64,000 nucleotides of DNA from Variovorax sp. PMC12 (GTDB lineage Bacteria; Pseudomonadota; Gammaproteobacteria; Burkholderiales; Burkholderiaceae_C): positions 310,001-374,000 of the forward strand of contig NZ_CP027774.1 in the NCBI RefSeq assembly GCF_003019815.1. The letters run 5' to 3'. Below the pieces are notes generated by a model. That model was not told the origin of the DNA and did no database searches. It saw only the letters and a program-made list of their open reading frames with translations. Shown in pieces: positions 35,741-44,346 of the stretch (positions are counted from its first letter, which is position 1; the number at the start of each line of letters is the position of its first letter). Position numbers and translations under genes: made by a program.

Positions 35741-36085
35741 TCAGGCTGATGCGGCGGGCGCGCCGATGATCTCATCCTCCAGCCGACAGGTTTCGGTGAT
35801 GATCAGCTCGAAAAGCGCGCGCAGGAACGCAGGGCTCATGCCGTGCTCCGCGGCAAAGGCCGCCGCGCGTTGCTGCACCACGCCGATGCGGTGGGGCTGC
35901 ATCATCGGAATCGCGTGGGTTCGCTTGTGCAGGCCGATCCTGCAGCAGCAGGCCAGCCTTTGCCGAAGGGTCTCGAGCAGGGCAGCGTCCAGGTTGTCGA
36001 GCTCGTCGCGCAGCGACTGCAGGATCTGCTGGGCTTCTTCGTCAGCCGGACCGCGCTGTTGCGTGACTGAGGTGGCTGAATTCAT
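35741..36085 (-). CDS. Chorismate mutase family protein (AroQ-like)
   Basis: A 114-residue all-helical protein of the AroQ fold. The first helix LRDELDNLDAALLETLRQRL, then IGLHKRTHAIPMMQPHRIGVV and the last helix FLRALFELIITETCRLEDEI match stand-alone chorismate mutases, isochorismate-pyruvate lyases and 4-amino-4-deoxychorismate mutases. The PMMQPHR block is closest to the last group. It may rearrange chorismate or amino-deoxychorismate, but residue-level assignment is not secure. It lies 11 bases after a Bug receptor gene on the same strand, so the pair may form an operon. Confidence 0.8.
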   Translation of the reverse strand: MNSATSVTQQRGPADEEAQQILQSLRDELDNLDAALLETLRQRLACCCRIGLHKRTHAIPMMQPHRIGVVQQRAAAFAAEHGMSPAFLRALFELIITETCRLEDEIIGAPAASA

Positions 36086-36096
36086 GCCGGTTCTCC

Positions 36097-37146
36097 TTAC
36101 TCGAGTTTGATGCCCTGGCTCGCGATGATCTGGCTCAGTGCTGCCGTGTCCGCGCGCACCCGCCGCACCAGCGTCTCGCCCGAGATGCCGACCGCCTCAT
36201 AACCATGCTGGAAGAGCTTCTGGCGAACCTCCGGCAATCGGATGACTTCGGACAGGACCTGATTCAGGCGCTGGACAATCGGAGCAGGTAGGCTGGCAGG
36301 GGCTGCCGCTGCAGTCCAGATCTCGAGCTCGAAATCCTGCAGTCCCGCTTCCTGCAGACTCGGATAGTCCGGTACGAGCGGCGAGCGGCGCGCAGAGGTC
36401 ACACCGATCGCGCGCAGCTTTCCGGCCTTGATCTGTTCGTCGGCGAGGCCCGGTGGGAGCAGCGCCAGCTGCAGCTGCCCCCCGATCAAGCCAGTGATGA
36501 CCTGCGGATTGCCCTGGTAGGGCACGTGCACGGCGGCGATGCCGGTGCGGGACTTGAGGAGTTCCATACCGAGATGGCCGATCGTGCCGATGCCGGGCGA
36601 GCCATAGCTCCAGCTGCCGCCGGCCACACGCGCCGCGTCGAGGAAACCGCGGGCATCAGCCTTCGAGACCTGCGCTGTCGTGGCGAGCACGAGGGGCGCC
36701 GTGCAGATGATGCTCAGCGGCACCAGGTCCTTCTGCGGATCGTAAGGCGTCGACGGGTTGAGGATCCTGGCAATGGTCATGTTGCCGTTGATGAGGATGC
36801 CGACCGTGTGCCGGTCGGTGGACTTAGCGACGATGTCCGCGGCGATGTTGCCGCTGGCGCCGGCATGGTTTTCGACGATCACCGGCTGGCCCAGCGCTTT
36901 CGCCATGGGCGTGGCCAGCACGCGAGCCACAAAATCCGGAGACGAGCCGCCACCAAAACCGACGACGAGGCGCAGTGGCCGGGTCGGCCAGTTCACGTCC
37001 GCTGCGCGGATGCCCGACGTGCCCGTCGGGGGAGGCTCGGCGCGCACCGCGCCGCTCGGTTGCGCAAGGACGCCGCCGGCGCAGGCGAACGTTCCAACAA
37101 GGCACAGCAGGCGCACGGCCAGCGATCGAAGAAGGAAGAATGACAT
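36097..37146 (-). CDS. Bug/TctC-family solute-binding receptor
   Basis: A 349-residue periplasmic binding protein of the tripartite tricarboxylate transporter receptor (Bug) family. The signal peptide (LLCLVGTFACAGGVLAQ) is followed by WPTRPLRLVVGFGGGSSPDFVARV, VENHAGASGNIAAD, the GSPGIGTIGHLGMELL block and VPYQGNPQVITGL. Bug proteins bind carboxylates or aromatic acids. No TctA or TctB membrane subunits are nearby, as is normal for the expanded Bug set in Burkholderiales. It is probably cotranscribed with the chorismate-mutase-like gene. Confidence 0.9.
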   Translation of the reverse strand: MSFFLLRSLAVRLLCLVGTFACAGGVLAQPSGAVRAEPPPTGTSGIRAADVNWPTRPLRLVVGFGGGSSPDFVARVLATPMAKALGQPVIVENHAGASGNIAADIVAKSTDRHTVGILINGNMTIARILNPSTPYDPQKDLVPLSIICTAPLVLATTAQVSKADARGFLDAARVAGGSWSYGSPGIGTIGHLGMELLKSRTGIAAVHVPYQGNPQVITGLIGGQLQLALLPPGLADEQIKAGKLRAIGVTSARRSPLVPDYPSLQEAGLQDFELEIWTAAAAPASLPAPIVQRLNQVLSEVIRLPEVRQKLFQHGYEAVGISGETLVRRVRADTAALSQIIASQGIKLE

Positions 37147-37423
37147 GGCAATGGAAGTTGGAAATCGGACGCTCAGTCTTTCTTCACGAACGCGACGAAT
37201 CAACTGCTGCTTCACGTGCAAGAAGCCGCATGCGGTGGCGGCGTGACGCGGTCCAGGCCTGTCCCCCGAAGGGGGGCGGGCGGGATTCGTCGTCCTTGCA
37301 TGCCGCGCAACATGGCGGCTCGAAGATGTCTGCAGGGCGCCGTGGGCCCGGGGCCTTAAGACACTGAAGATGTGCCGTGCCCGGCGTCGGGCGCCTTCGT
37401 CGCCGCTGCACGAACGACCCGGC
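37147..37423. other. Gap between the Bug receptor gene and the integrase gene
   Basis: No gene is convincing in these 277 bases. A short hairpin, CCCCCGAAGGGGG, lies near 37266. This gap is the boundary between ordinary metabolic genes and the replication/partition locus, and no direct repeat or attachment site could be recognised in it. Confidence 0.5.
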
Positions 37424-39322
37424 CTAGGCGGGTCGCCGCTTCGCGGCATACATCCGGGTCGTGCTGGGCAACGCGTGACCCAGGTTGTTCTGCACCACCG
37501 CCAGTGGCAACGGTGCTTGCCCCGCCCTGCCCTGCAAGGCGTGCGCGCCGTGGGTATGGCGCAGCCAGTGCGTGCTGGCCTTTCGCAGGTGTTCGGCGTC
37601 GGAGGCATTGAGATCCTGTGCGACGCGCGCCAGGAACGCCTTGATGGCCTGGTAGAGCCCCGAGGACGACCAGGCGGCCGGATGCTCGGCCCCCGTGTCG
37701 AAACGCGCCAGCACGGGGACGTCGCGATTGGCGGGTGCGTCGACCCGTCGATCGAAGCCGTGGCGCGCCAGTTCTTCCTCCAGGTCCTCGATCAGCGCCA
37801 GCGCCACCGGAACCTCGCGGCGCCCCCCTGCTCTGCCGGTCACCGTCAGCAGCCAGACGGGCGGCACCGAACCGTCGCCCGGCGTCGCGTCCTGTCGTAG
37901 GCGCAGATCCCCGCAGCAGGCGCCAGCGATCTCGGCCAAGCGCAGCCCGGTCGCATACAGCCAGTGCATGCCGCGGCGCAACCGTCGACCGGCCTCGGTG
38001 TCCCCATGTGAGCGCAACCGCGCATCGATGTGGTCCCACTGCGCGAAGCTCAGGGTGCGGTTGGTGCCCAGCGGCTGCCCGGCCTGCGAGGGCAAAAGCG
38101 TCTCGTCGAAGGGATTGCCCGTCACATAGCCCTGGGACGTGAGGAAGGCGAACAGGCTGCGGAGAATGACCAGCGCCTGGCGCAGCGCCACCGGCGTCAG
38201 CGGGCCCTCAAGCGGCCGCCACATCGGGGACCAGCGCTGGTGATGTCGCGGTCCGCACCAGGCAACGGGCGGCCGGGCAAGGAAGGCACGATAGGCGGCC
38301 GCGTCTTCGCGGGTGAGCGAGGACATGGCTTTGCCGCGCTCCAGCACCGCCCAGAGCAGCAGCCGCTCGGCCTCCTTGCGGTACGAGCGCTGCGTGGCCG
38401 ACAAGGGCTCCTTCGCGACGCCGCCACCCTTCGCGAGCAGCCACGCGCCGATCGCCTCGTGGTCATTGGCCGCAGAGAGTCGGCACGCCTGCCTCGGCGC
38501 GCGGGCGCTCCCGGCACGGCCGTCCAGCCCAGGCGGCAGCACGAATTTCTCGTAGGGCACCAGCGCCGTGGCGGGCGGAACCACCTCGGTCAGCGCGGCG
38601 GGGCCGAGCTGCGCGCGCCGGCGCGCCGCATGCACGCCGATGCGCAGCCCCAGCACCTGCTCATTGGCGTGAAGCCAGTCGAGGATGCGCGCGGCCTTGT
38701 GTTCGCCCACGCCTGGGACGTTCGCCCACCAGCGCGCGCCGGCGTCGTTGATGTGCAGCACCAGCGCGGAAAGCGTCGCAAGGCCCGCGCGTTCGAGCCT
38801 CTCGGCCAGCGCCGGATGCAGCCAGGCGGCCACGCTGTCGCCCGGGCGTGGATCCTGTGCGACGAGGCTCTCGAGCCAGTGCAGCGCCTCCAGTTGGCGC
38901 TCGATGACGCGTGCGCGGCGCGAAGGCTGAGCGCCTCCCCGCGCGCGCGCCGGTCCCGCGGCGCCGCCGCCCTGTGGAAAGGCGGCTTCATACGCCTCGA
39001 TCTGTTCGGCCTCCGAGAAGTCCTCCATGCCCTGGGCCTGGGCAAACTCGGCCAAGCTCGGCAGCGCCGGTGTCGCGGTGAAGCGCTCGGCGTCAAGCAG
39101 GATCAGGCGCGCGGTGCCGGGCTTCTGTTCACGGCGCGCGGCGGCGGCGAACGCGTCCCGGATCCAGGCCACGGTGCGGCGCACCGTGCGCAGGTCGACG
39201 TGCTCGCCCTCCAGGCGCAGGTAGCGATCCCAGGCAGCGCGCTCCTCGACCCCTTGAGCGAGCGCGCGCATGAACGCGAAGTGGCCCCGATGGAGCTTGC
39301 GCGGGGGTGTCGTTTTTTTCAC
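37424..39322 (-). CDS. Site-specific tyrosine recombinase (large, DUF3701-type N-terminus)
   Basis: A 632-residue tyrosine recombinase that breaks and rejoins DNA. The catalytic domain shows Arg in LYATGLRLAEIAG near residue 475, the HWLRHTHG box near 580 and NNLGHALPSTTRMYA with the nucleophile Tyr near the C-terminus. The N-terminal 250 residues, with GVGEHKAARILDWL (a helix-hairpin-helix-like stretch), fit the PF12482/DUF3701 extension found on plasmid and chromid integrases. The GTG start at 39322 overlaps the stop of the small upstream gene (GTGA). In this setting it may resolve replicon dimers or mediate integration, which is inference. Confidence 0.9.
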   Translation of the reverse strand: MKKTTPPRKLHRGHFAFMRALAQGVEERAAWDRYLRLEGEHVDLRTVRRTVAWIRDAFAAAARREQKPGTARLILLDAERFTATPALPSLAEFAQAQGMEDFSEAEQIEAYEAAFPQGGGAAGPARARGGAQPSRRARVIERQLEALHWLESLVAQDPRPGDSVAAWLHPALAERLERAGLATLSALVLHINDAGARWWANVPGVGEHKAARILDWLHANEQVLGLRIGVHAARRRAQLGPAALTEVVPPATALVPYEKFVLPPGLDGRAGSARAPRQACRLSAANDHEAIGAWLLAKGGGVAKEPLSATQRSYRKEAERLLLWAVLERGKAMSSLTREDAAAYRAFLARPPVAWCGPRHHQRWSPMWRPLEGPLTPVALRQALVILRSLFAFLTSQGYVTGNPFDETLLPSQAGQPLGTNRTLSFAQWDHIDARLRSHGDTEAGRRLRRGMHWLYATGLRLAEIAGACCGDLRLRQDATPGDGSVPPVWLLTVTGRAGGRREVPVALALIEDLEEELARHGFDRRVDAPANRDVPVLARFDTGAEHPAAWSSSGLYQAIKAFLARVAQDLNASDAEHLRKASTHWLRHTHGAHALQGRAGQAPLPLAVVQNNLGHALPSTTRMYAAKRRPA

Positions 39323-39585
39323 GGGGAGCGCGGCACACCGGGTGCCCGTCGTGCTTGCCAGAACTGCCACCACGGCCGCGGGGCGCTCGCGGGGGGCGGC
39401 GGCTGCTGCTCGGCCCGCCTGCCGCGAACGCGGCGTCGCAGTTCGACCTCCAGCATGTGGGCGACCCCGTAGGCCTGCTTTTCGCCGCGCGATGCACTCG
39501 CACGCCAGTCGAGCGCCAGGCGCTCAAGCACGCCGTCTTCCAACTGAGCCAGTTCCGCGGCACTCGGCGCGTCATGGCGGGTCAT
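39319..39585 (-). CDS. Small protein coupled to the recombinase gene, 88 residues
   Basis: I do not recognise a family. The protein begins MTRHDAPSAAELAQLEDGVL, has an Arg-rich middle (VELRRRVRGRRAEQQ) and a Pro-rich end with PRPWWQFWQARR. It overlaps the recombinase start by 4 bases and is preceded by GGGAG at good spacing, so it is probably translated and coupled to the recombinase. It could be an accessory or directionality factor for the recombinase; this is a guess from position and its basic character. Confidence 0.6.
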   Translation of the reverse strand: MTRHDAPSAAELAQLEDGVLERLALDWRASASRGEKQAYGVAHMLEVELRRRVRGRRAEQQPPPPASAPRPWWQFWQARRAPGVPRSP

Positions 39586-40333
39586 CGCCCCGCTCCCTGC
39601 ATTTTGGCGCCGCCGGCTGCTCGTGCAATGCGCGCTCGGCCCCAGGCCGACGGTGGTCTCGAGGACATCCGTGTTCGGGCCGTCGAGCGCACGGCCGCAC
39701 GCTGTTGCAAAGGTTGGTCCGGAGGACTGGTGGAGGCTGACGCGCCGCGGCTGCGGCAGCAGGCGTGCGTCATCTTCTTTGCGCCACCCGGGCTTCGGCG
39801 GCTTGGCCAGCTGTCTAGATTCTGCATAATCATCAACGTCAATTTTAGGTGATCCTTAGCCATTTCGAAGAAACGAATGTCGAGGTATGCGCTAAGTCTT
39901 TGATTCAATTGCTATTTTTTCCGATGCCGCAATCCACTTAAGCGCATTGCATCGAGGTAGTTAGGCGTATGGTGAGGCACTGCATGTGCTTCCACTCCTA
40001 AGTGGGTGCTTGCATTAAGGATTTACGAGGGGGCCCTCGGCGTGCCACCGTGCCCCCTTAAATGCGCGGTGTGCCGAGGGGGGAAGCACGTGATGCCAGA
40101 GTCAGGGTTCGCCGCCCTGCGCGGGACGTTGGGCAGCGCCGGTCGCCGAGCGTGCTGTTCCTGCAAGCCGTGAGGGTTGCGCTCAGCCTCTTTGTCGCGG
40201 GGCAATGTGAGAGGTATTGGGCAAGCGCGCCAAGGGCACGTCCTCATCGCCCGGTTGTCTCCACTGTTCCCTTTTGTGAGTACTTTTGGGATTTGGCGGG
40301 CGAACGAGCCTTTGTGCGGAAGCGGGCTGTCTT

Positions 40334-40366
40334 GCCAAGTTAACCCGCACTGTTAAAAGTTAGCTT
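40334..40366. repeat. Imperfect inverted repeat in an A+T-rich patch
   Basis: CAAGTTAAC and GTTAGCTTG face each other across about 14 bases with one mismatch. It lies in the gene-poor stretch between recombinase and parB, so it could be a recombination or protein-binding site. No core crossover sequence could be confirmed. Confidence 0.35.
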
Positions 40367-40475
40367 GCGCACACTTATCGAATTGGGGCGAGTAGTGGGT
40401 AGGGCAGCGGGCCACGTGCATCGCACGTCTCCATTCCTTTAGCACGGACCAAGAGGGGTGTGCTGCGGACGCGTG

Positions 40476-40500
40476 GCCGCCTCCACAACAGGGAGGCGGC
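40476..40500. repeat. Perfect 9-bp stem hairpin
   Basis: GCCGCCTCC and GGAGGCGGC pair around a 7-base loop. No T-tract follows on either strand, so it is not a standard terminator. It is one of few structured elements in the gene-poor region. Confidence 0.4.
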
Positions 40501-41501
40501 GCGCCGCCAGGGTAAAAGCTACGTCGCAAGCAACTGGGCCGAAGACAAGCGGCCCGCGCATCTCGGGCCGCGGTGCACCACGACAGCGGGCGGCCGGCGC
40601 TTTCGGGCTGACGGGCAGCTTCGCAAACGAGCCGCTGAAGGCTGCTGTCTTGTGTCCGTTCCAGAGCACTTCATCAGCGCATGCGCAGGTCCTTGGCGCG
40701 GATGGCCCTGGGCGTTGTGACGCACTACGCGCTCAAATCCCAATGATGCTCACATCACGGCCAGTCGGGTCTGACCGGCATTTCACCAGAACGTCTGCCG
40801 GCGGGCGGAAAGGAATGCGGCAACGTTCAGACTCCCGCGCCACCCGCGACCGATGGCTGCCACAAACGTGATTCCACAACCCGGCACGGAACGGAACGTA
40901 CCCTCCCAGTTTGAGCAAGGCGCTGCAAGCGCCTTGAAAAAAGCCCGAACCGGGCAAGCCAGTCGGCCTGGGCGCTCGATGCACCTTTAGCATGGGCCGG
41001 AAGGTTCCAGTCGACGCCCGGCAAAGCCGCGTGGGGTGTCCGAGACGTCACGCAGATGGCCCCCGAATCCAAATGACATGCATGCGCGGAGGTGATCCAC
41101 CGGGAGTGCTTCTGCGCGGCGCTCGACCTCGTCAGCTTGATCACGGTCCAAACAACGGGGCGCACACACGACGGCAGTTTGACAGTTGCTTCGGGCGCTG
41201 CGCATGCGGTCGCCGACAGTGTGAACGCGCGTAGCTCCGAGCGCGCTCGCCGGTGGACGCGGACAGGCCGCCTACTTGGGGCTGAGTGGCGCGGGGTATT
41301 CGTGAGCCCTCATGACGAGGCCAGGCTCGTCCACGAAGAGGAACAGGCCGGCGATGCGGGTTTGGGGGGCGGCGCCTCTGTGCGTTCGATGCAGACCGGT
41401 GATTCACCATACCGGGCGAGACGTCCGGCCTGTCTGCATCCCGCCGACTCAAGAGTTTGGGAAAGCTCTGCCAGTAGAGAACCTCGGCTGAATGGGGGGA
41501 C

Positions 41502-41518
41502 GGCTACATTCAGTAGCC
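41502..41518. repeat. Short hairpin downstream of parB
   Basis: GGCTAC-ATTCA-GTAGCC is a perfect 6-bp stem located 48 bases after the parB stop on the transcript side. A weak terminator role is possible but no U-tract is present. Confidence 0.35.
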
Positions 41519-41565
41519 CCGGAGCTTCTCTCCCCTCCCCCCGGTTCCTCGTCGCGCCTTCGCAA

Positions 41566-42651
41566 TCAGCCGAGCAGCCGGACCTTCTGCAGTGTCTCGC
41601 CCACGGACTTCAGCAAGATGTCCGGTGTCAGGCCGGACACGGCGCCGGGCGTCAGTGTCAGCGTGACCGTGCCGTCAGGCGCACGCAGGCACGAACCAAC
41701 CGTCTTTCCGTCGTTCGTGATGGCCAGCTTCTCCGCCTTCGCCACCGACTCCAACCCTTGCAGTCTGGCGACCACGGCGGCGGGGGCGAGCTTCATGCCG
41801 CGCACCTTCTCGGCGCGCTTCAGCACGCTGCGACGATCCTTGTCGAGCGCCGCATTGAGTTGCTCCGCGTGCCGATGCTGCACTTCCAGCGGGCTGCGGA
41901 AGCATTCCAGTACCGCCGAAGGCAGCTGCGCCACCATCAGTGCCTTGCGGATCCAGGTATGGCTCACACCAAGCTTCTCGGCCAGCTGGCGCTGGGTCGG
42001 GAACAACTGCTCCTCGAGGGCGCGCTGGTACATCACGCCTTGTTCATAAGGTGAGAGGTCTGCACGCTCCCGGTTCTCACGATCCATCGCGGCAAAGAGT
42101 TCGGCATCGCCGAGCTCATCGAGCCAGATGGCCGCCAGCACCGGAATCCCCAGTTCCAGACATGCCCGGTGGCGCCGGTGGCCGAACACCAGTTCGTACT
42201 GCCCCGGCTCATCCACCAGCGGACGCACCAGGATCGGCTGCACATTGCCGCCAGCCAGTTCGATGTCGGCCTTGAGCCCGGCGAACTCGGCGCTCTCGAA
42301 CGAAGCCGGGTGGCGGTTGGCCCAGCGCGAGGGCCGGACGGTCGCGGGGTCGATCTTGCGCGTGGGAGTCGAACCATCGTGCTGGCGAAGCCGTTCGCGC
42401 AGCGCAGCCAGTTCACCTTCCACAGCTTGCATCTGGCCGCGGAAGGCCAGCATCTGCCCGGGGCCGGTGCGGGGGGCGGGCTGACCCGTTTGTGCGGGTG
42501 GAAACCTGGTTTCCAGCGCAACGGGGGCTGCGCCCGGCAGTGCAGGCGGGGCCGGGGTCGTCGACACGGAGACCGGCGCCGCGGCGGGAACCGGCTCTGG
42601 AATCGACAGGCCGGCCGTCAATGCTTCGAGACGCTTGCGGGTGCTAGCCAT
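41566..42651 (-). CDS. parB: ParB/RepB/Spo0J family partition protein
   Basis: A 361-residue centromere-binding CTPase. After a flexible Pro/Ala-rich N-terminus of about 100 residues come the CTP-binding motifs QPILVRP and GHRRHRA (the GERRxRA box) near 140-162, ENRERADLSPYEQ near 190, and the helix-turn-helix TQRQLAEKLGVSHTWIRKAL near 215. The C-terminal 100 residues are family-specific. The ATG at 42651 is chosen because the longer frame to 42819 only translates the palindromic parS repeats. One such palindrome (42499-42515) lies inside the coding sequence. parA is 318 bases upstream in the same orientation. Confidence 0.93.
   Translation of the reverse strand: MASTRKRLEALTAGLSIPEPVPAAAPVSVSTTPAPPALPGAAPVALETRFPPAQTGQPAPRTGPGQMLAFRGQMQAVEGELAALRERLRQHDGSTPTRKIDPATVRPSRWANRHPASFESAEFAGLKADIELAGGNVQPILVRPLVDEPGQYELVFGHRRHRACLELGIPVLAAIWLDELGDAELFAAMDRENRERADLSPYEQGVMYQRALEEQLFPTQRQLAEKLGVSHTWIRKALMVAQLPSAVLECFRSPLEVQHRHAEQLNAALDKDRRSVLKRAEKVRGMKLAPAAVVARLQGLESVAKAEKLAITNDGKTVGSCLRAPDGTVTLTLTPGAVSGLTPDILLKSVGETLQKVRLLG
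42499..42515. repeat. parS-like palindrome, copy 1 (inside parB)
   Basis: TGGAAACCTGGTTTCCA is a perfect palindrome with 8-bp arms and a one-base centre. It lies within the 5' part of the parB coding sequence. Confidence 0.75.
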
Positions 42652-42668
42652 TGAAACCTCCTGTGCAA

Positions 42669-42685
42669 TGGAAACCTGGTTTCCA
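42669..42685. repeat. parS-like palindrome, copy 2
   Basis: TGGAAACCTGGTTTCCA, identical to copy 1, lies 17 bases upstream of the parB start codon. Binding there could also repress parB. Confidence 0.8.
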
Positions 42686-42728
42686 CGCAAGACGCGTGGG
42701 ACGGAAACGGACGGCAACGGACGCAAAA

Positions 42729-42748
42729 GACGTCCGGGCCCGGACGTC
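42729..42748. repeat. Perfect 20-bp palindrome abutting a parS-like site
   Basis: GACGTCCGGGCCCGGACGTC is a perfect palindrome whose last base directly touches parS-like copy 3. It may be a second protein site or a structure used in partition complex nucleation; its role is unknown. Confidence 0.5.
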
Positions 42749-42765
42749 TGGAAACCTGGTTTCCA
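42749..42765. repeat. parS-like palindrome, copy 3
   Basis: TGGAAACCTGGTTTCCA in the parA-parB gap, immediately next to the 20-bp palindrome. Confidence 0.8.
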
Positions 42766-42788
42766 AACGGTACGTCGCGACCGTCGTG

Positions 42789-42805
42789 TGGAAACCCGGT
42801 TTCCA
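42789..42805. repeat. parS-like palindrome, copy 4
   Basis: TGGAAACCCGGTTTCCA; same arms with C at the centre. It is 40 bp (start to start) from copy 3. Confidence 0.8.
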
Positions 42806-42912
42806 CGCAGGGCGCGCACTGAGCCAACCGCGACAGACGCGCGGCTCCCGGCCTACGCTTTCAGCACGGAACGCCCCCCAGCGGCGCGCGACGAGCGGCT
42901 GCGGCGCCGCGG

Positions 42913-42929
42913 TGGAAACCGGGTTTCCA
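42913..42929. repeat. parS-like palindrome, copy 5
   Basis: TGGAAACCGGGTTTCCA; same arms with G at the centre. It lies 41 bases after the parA stop. Confidence 0.8.
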
Positions 42930-42969
42930 GGCCGCTCCGCCGCCCTCTTCGGTTCGTGAAGCCAGGCTC

Positions 42970-44211
42970 TCATTGCACCTGCGCCTTGTCCGACCAACTG
43001 CTGACCACCGACTGCTCGACCAAGTCGACGAAGGCGTCATATGCGTCGGCTGCGCGCTTGTAGGTCTTCGCTGCGCCTTCATACTTCTGCACGTCGTAGA
43101 CGGTCGCGAACTCGGCCGCCTTGTTGCTGGTGACGCTGGTCTTGGGGATCTCTACCGGCAGCGTGTACTCACCGTAAGTGGCCTGGATCCATTGCCGGAC
43201 CGCCGGGGTGGCGGGATCGCTGGGGTCGACTCGGCTGAGCAGTACATGCAGAAACTCGAAAGCCTTGCGAGCGAGGTCGCCGCCCTGTGCGTCGAGGTTT
43301 CCCCCCAGATCGGCGAGCAGCGACCAGAACTGTGCAGACGACGCGAAGTCGAGGCCTGAGGGCGGCACCGGCACGATGATCCCGTTGGCCGCCCACAGCG
43401 CGTTGATCGTCACGTAGGACAGCGAGGGCGGAGTATCGATGACGATCACGTCGTAAAGATCACGCACGCTCTCCAGCCCCGCGTTGAGCACATCCCAGAA
43501 GCGCGCGCCGGGCTCTTGCATCTGGCGCGCCGGCAGGGCGAACTCGGCCGAGAACAGAAAAGGCGCCGCCGCCACCAGGTCCAGGCCGTCCCAGTAAGTA
43601 GATCGAATCGCATAGCGGATGTCGGACTGGCTGCCGTCGCACAGCGGGGCAATGGTCATGTCCTCGCTGATCTCTGCTTCGGGCAACAGACCGTGCAAGG
43701 TGGTGAGCGAGCCTTGCGGATCGGTGTCGATGGCCAGCACGCGATGGCCGCGCAGGCTCAGTCCCTGTGCCAGCACCATGGCTGTCGTCGTCTTGGCCAC
43801 GCCGCCCTTGAAGTTCCCCACGGCGATCGTGAACGCCTTCTTGCCGGCAGGACGCATCTTCTCGGCGCGGTAGGTGCGCGTCCAGGCACGCAACTCATTC
43901 AGCTCGAAGCTGCGCTTGCCGCCGGCCGGCGTCAGCCGGCCACTGGGAAGATCTTCCTTCGTGATGCGATAGGCCACATGCGCCTTGTCGACACCGCACA
44001 AGGCGGCCAGTTGCGCAGTGGAGTAGATCGGTGCAACCTTGCGGGCTTCCGGTGCCAGCAACCGCCCTCGGATCTGCTCGACCATCGAGCCTGCGCGCAC
44101 GGCCAATGCCGCGATGCGCTGCATGTCAATGCGTGCACGAGGCGGGGAGGGGTTGGAGGGAGCGCGCGTGGAAACCTGGTTTCCAGCGCCGGCGGGAGCG
44201 GGCAACGCCAT
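42970..44211 (-). CDS. parA: ParA-family partition ATPase (type Ia)
   Basis: A 413-residue Walker-type ATPase that moves ParB-bound DNA. A long N-terminal part with a helix-turn-helix-like segment (STAQLAALCGVDKAHVAYRI, near residues 64-83) marks type Ia ParA, which also represses its own operon. The deviant Walker A is KGGVAKTT at 135-142, followed by AIDTDPQGSLTTLHG and VIVIDTPPSLSY. The ATG at 44211 makes parS copy 6 part of the coding sequence; a second ATG at 44124 (MQRIAALAVRAG) would exclude it. Neither has a strong ribosome site. The order rep / parA / parB fits a secondary replicon. Confidence 0.93.
   Translation of the reverse strand: MALPAPAGAGNQVSTRAPSNPSPPRARIDMQRIAALAVRAGSMVEQIRGRLLAPEARKVAPIYSTAQLAALCGVDKAHVAYRITKEDLPSGRLTPAGGKRSFELNELRAWTRTYRAEKMRPAGKKAFTIAVGNFKGGVAKTTTAMVLAQGLSLRGHRVLAIDTDPQGSLTTLHGLLPEAEISEDMTIAPLCDGSQSDIRYAIRSTYWDGLDLVAAAPFLFSAEFALPARQMQEPGARFWDVLNAGLESVRDLYDVIVIDTPPSLSYVTINALWAANGIIVPVPPSGLDFASSAQFWSLLADLGGNLDAQGGDLARKAFEFLHVLLSRVDPSDPATPAVRQWIQATYGEYTLPVEIPKTSVTSNKAAEFATVYDVQKYEGAAKTYKRAADAYDAFVDLVEQSVVSSWSDKAQVQ
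44169..44185. repeat. parS-like palindrome, copy 6
   Basis: TGGAAACCTGGTTTCCA at the 5' end of parA, about 1.25 kb from the main cluster and close to the iteron region. Confidence 0.8.
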
Positions 44212-44306
44212 AAAGAAGGGCCTTATTCAACAGAATTCAGCCATTCTATGAGAATCCGTCGAATGAACAAGATATGCAAACAGAATCGCCAACCGCGGCT
44301 CTCTAT

Positions 44307-44346
44307 TGTGAGAAGGGTTGGGGACCAAGGTGAGATCCATTGGGAT
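44307..44346 (-). repeat. Inverted pair of iterons
   Basis: Two copies of TGTGA-N7-TGGGAT, the reverse complement of the direct iterons, start at 44307 (TGTGAGAAGGGTTGGGGA, two end mismatches) and 44329 (GGTGAGATCCATTGGGAT, one mismatch). Their starts are 22 bp apart, the same spacing as in the direct array. Confidence 0.6.

Larger units (their letters stand above)
39586..41565. other. About 2 kb without a convincing gene, between recombinase and parB
   Basis: No open frame here looks like a real protein on either strand: those present are Arg/Pro/Ser-rich shadow frames without known motifs. The parts at about 39820-40020 and 40320-40390 are clearly richer in A+T than the rest. It holds a 9-bp-arm hairpin (40476-40500), an imperfect inverted repeat near 40334-40366 and a small hairpin before the parB end. 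It may carry cis-acting sequences of the replicon or decayed genes. Confidence 0.55.

Noticed and set aside
39960..40020. Possible integron attC or attI site (GTTAGGC near a tyrosine recombinase)
   Set aside because: There is a single core-like heptamer without the paired inverse core or the extended palindrome, and the recombinase is not an IntI type.
41141..41452. Possible decayed transposase on the minus strand of the gene-poor gap
   Set aside because: One stretch reads like a protein (IAGLFLFVDEPGLVMRA), but no transposase motif or terminal inverted repeats could be found.
42652..42819. N-terminal extension of ParB
   Set aside because: The extra residues are translations of the palindromic repeats (WKPGFQ-type and GNQVS-type words) and no ribosome site supports the upstream start.
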